NCBI RefSeq assembly: GCF_001718795.1
Contig: NZ_CP013435.1
Location: forward strand, 2,294,001 to 2,358,000
Direction of reading: 5' to 3'
Length of the DNA stretch: 64,000 nucleotides
From: Burkholderia latens
GTDB lineage: Bacteria; Pseudomonadota; Gammaproteobacteria; Burkholderiales; Burkholderiaceae
Within the stretch, counting starts at the first letter, position 1. Every line of letters starts with the position of its first letter. Below are positions 62,712-64,000 of the stretch, piece after piece. Made by a program: the position numbers and the translations under genes. Under the pieces are notes generated by a model. The model was not told the origin of the DNA. It was given only the letters and a program-made list of their open reading frames with translations, and did no database searches.

Positions 62712-64000
62712 TTACGCCTTCTCCACCACCAGTTCACCGGACAGGCTGCCGAGCGCTGCGCCGGCAGGCGTTGCCGCCGACACGCGAACGACCGTCTCCG
62801 CAAGATTCGCGTCGCGCACGGCCGGCAACTGCACCGCACGCTCGCCCTGGCGCACGCGCACTGCGTCGCCTTCCTTCAAGCCCAGCTTGTCGAACAGCGC
62901 GGCCGGCAGGGCTGCGGCGTTCGCCGCCTTCGCGGCCGCCGTCAGGTGCAGCGCACCCGCGCGGCGCACGAGCGCGTCGGCGTGATAGATCGGTACATCG
63001 GCGAGGCGCTCGAAGCTGCCGTTCGCGGCAGCTGCCGCGACGCGGGCCGGCGCGACCGGCGTCCGGTTCGACAGGCGGTTCGCGACACCTGCGTCGCCGA
63101 GCGCCGCCAGACGCACTTCTTCGGCCGTCTCGTATTCGAAGTTCGGCAGGCCGAGCAGGCTGCCGAGCACGCGCAGCACCTTCCAGGCCGGACGCGTGTC
63201 GCCGAGCGGGCGCACGACGCCGTTGAAGCTCTGCACGGTGCCTTCGGCGTTGACGAACGTACCGGCCGTCTCCGTGAACGGCGCGATCGGCAGCAGCACG
63301 TCGGCGTAATCGAGGCCGTGCTTGAACGGCGACATCACGACGACCATTTCAGCCTGGTTCAGCGCGGCAAGCGCCTGCGCAGGATCTGCCGTGTCGAATT
63401 CCGGTTCGACGTTCAGCAGCACGTAGCCCTTGCGCGGCTGCGCGAACGCTTCGCGTGCGTTCAGGCCGCCTTCGCCCGGCAATGTGCCGACGACGTGCGC
63501 CCCGACCGTGTTCGCCGCTTCGGTCAGGAAACCGAACGTGGCGCCGGTGTTGTCGGCGATCCACTGCGCGACGGCGTGCAGCTTCGAGAATTGCGGATGA
63601 CGAACCGCGACGTTGCCGAGCAGCACTGCGCGGCGCTCGCCATTCGCGAGCGATTGCGCGACCGCCTGTGCGGCAGCCGATGCGGTGACGCCCGCGAGCG
63701 CATCCGGCAGCGCGACGCCACGCAGTTGCGCGACGGCCGCGGCGATGCCTGCCAGTTCGTCGAGCCATGCCGACGGAGCGGCGACGATGCGCTGCGCGGT
63801 CGGGATCAGCGAGTCGTCGGCGCTCGCATGCAGGAAGTGCAGCTTCGCGCCGTTCTTCGCAGCCTGACGCAGGCGTGCCGCGAACAGCGGGTGGTCGCGG
63901 CGCAGGAACGACCCGACAACGAACGCGGCATCCACGTTCGACAGTTCCGCGATCGGCATGCCGAGCCACGGTGCACCCTGGACCGGTGCGGAGAAATCCT
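62712..64000 (-). CDS. nuoG: NADH-quinone oxidoreductase subunit G (C-terminal part, runs off the window)
   Basis: The last 429 or so codons of nuoG are present; the start lies beyond position 64000. This is the molybdopterin-oxidoreductase-like domain of NuoG, with [25 protein letters not shown] sequence at the window edge and the C-terminal molydop-binding region ([16 protein letters not shown]). The N-terminal iron-sulfur part that carries electrons is outside. The frame is open to the end of the window, so I see no truncation. It heads the visible nuoGHIJKLMN order, and nuoA-F are expected upstream. Confidence 0.95.
   Translation of the reverse strand, partial: DFSAPVQGAPWLGMPIAELSNVDAAFVVGSFLRRDHPLFAARLRQAAKNGAKLHFLHASADDSLIPTAQRIVAAPSAWLDELAGIAAAVAQLRGVALPDALAGVTASAAAQAVAQSLANGERRAVLLGNVAVRHPQFSKLHAVAQWIADNTGATFGFLTEAANTVGAHVVGTLPGEGGLNAREAFAQPRKGYVLLNVEPEFDTADPAQALAALNQAEMVVVMSPFKHGLDYADVLLPIAPFTETAGTFVNAEGTVQSFNGVVRPLGDTRPAWKVLRVLGSLLGLPNFEYETAEEVRLAALGDAGVANRLSNRTPVAPARVAAAAANGSFERLADVPIYHADALVRRAGALHLTAAAKAANAAALPAALFDKLGLKEGDAVRVRQGERAVQLPAVRDANLAETVVRVSAATPAGAALGSLSGELVVEKA

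Overview
The window is high-G+C betaproteobacterial chromosome, best matched to the genus Burkholderia and most likely the Burkholderia cepacia complex. I base this on recalled gene order and protein character (nuo operon followed by a DUF2818 gene, DUF2863 and DUF3563 proteins, an ftrABCD iron operon, divergent uvrB/tyrB, a VgrG effector module), not on a search. Species cannot be fixed from the sequence alone. Nearly all genes are housekeeping and look intact.

Layout. (1) 0.3-6.5 kb: an accessory type VI secretion module, with VgrG spike, a large multidomain predicted peptidoglycan-degrading effector, a small exported candidate immunity protein of visibly lower G+C, and a PAAR tip protein, in tight + strand order. 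(2) 6.6-14.6 kb: acetate and C4 metabolism, with a two-part sodium:solute symporter downstream of acs, a DMT exporter, a YqhA-like membrane protein and class I fumarase. (3) 14.7-25.6 kb: a zone dominated by iron genes: bfr, murI, bfd, a 20-residue membrane peptide, tonB-exbB-exbD, then a LysR/pirin pair and a DUF1857 protein, then hemP and the ftrABCD ferrous-iron operon. Fur-box-like sites lie before bfd, hemP and ftrA. (4) 25.7-33.6 kb: uvrB, tyrB, 3-hydroxybutyrate dehydrogenase, an aldo/keto reductase, rlmJ, small exported and DUF3563 proteins and a copper-type cueR.

(5) 33.9-39.5 kb: one complete rRNA operon on the - strand (16S, tRNA-Ile, tRNA-Ala, 23S, 5S) with promoter, boxA and terminator. 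(6) 39.8-50.1 kb: DUF2863, a LuxR-type regulator with a degenerate receiver domain, a CbiM-like permease, a basic-tailed exported protein, an M14 carboxypeptidase, yaaA, a PIN-domain protein, methionine aminotransferase, two glutathione transferases and an enoyl-CoA hydratase. (7) 50.1-53.9 kb: a compact acyl-CoA catabolic cassette (two acyl-CoA dehydrogenases plus two MaoC hydratases) behind a DUF1178 gene. (8) 54-64 kb: the distal complex I operon nuoG(partial)-H-I-J-K-L-M-N, followed by DUF2818 and a Nudix hydrolase.

How the parts work together: the iron zone links storage (Bfr), release (Bfd), energised outer-membrane uptake (TonB-ExbBD), haem uptake control (HemP) and ferrous uptake (FtrABCD), with Fur as the probable common switch. 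The most accessory-looking and least described pieces are the VgrG-linked effector/immunity pair, the peptide between bfd and tonB, a structured possible sRNA after hemP, and the pseudo-receiver LuxR protein.
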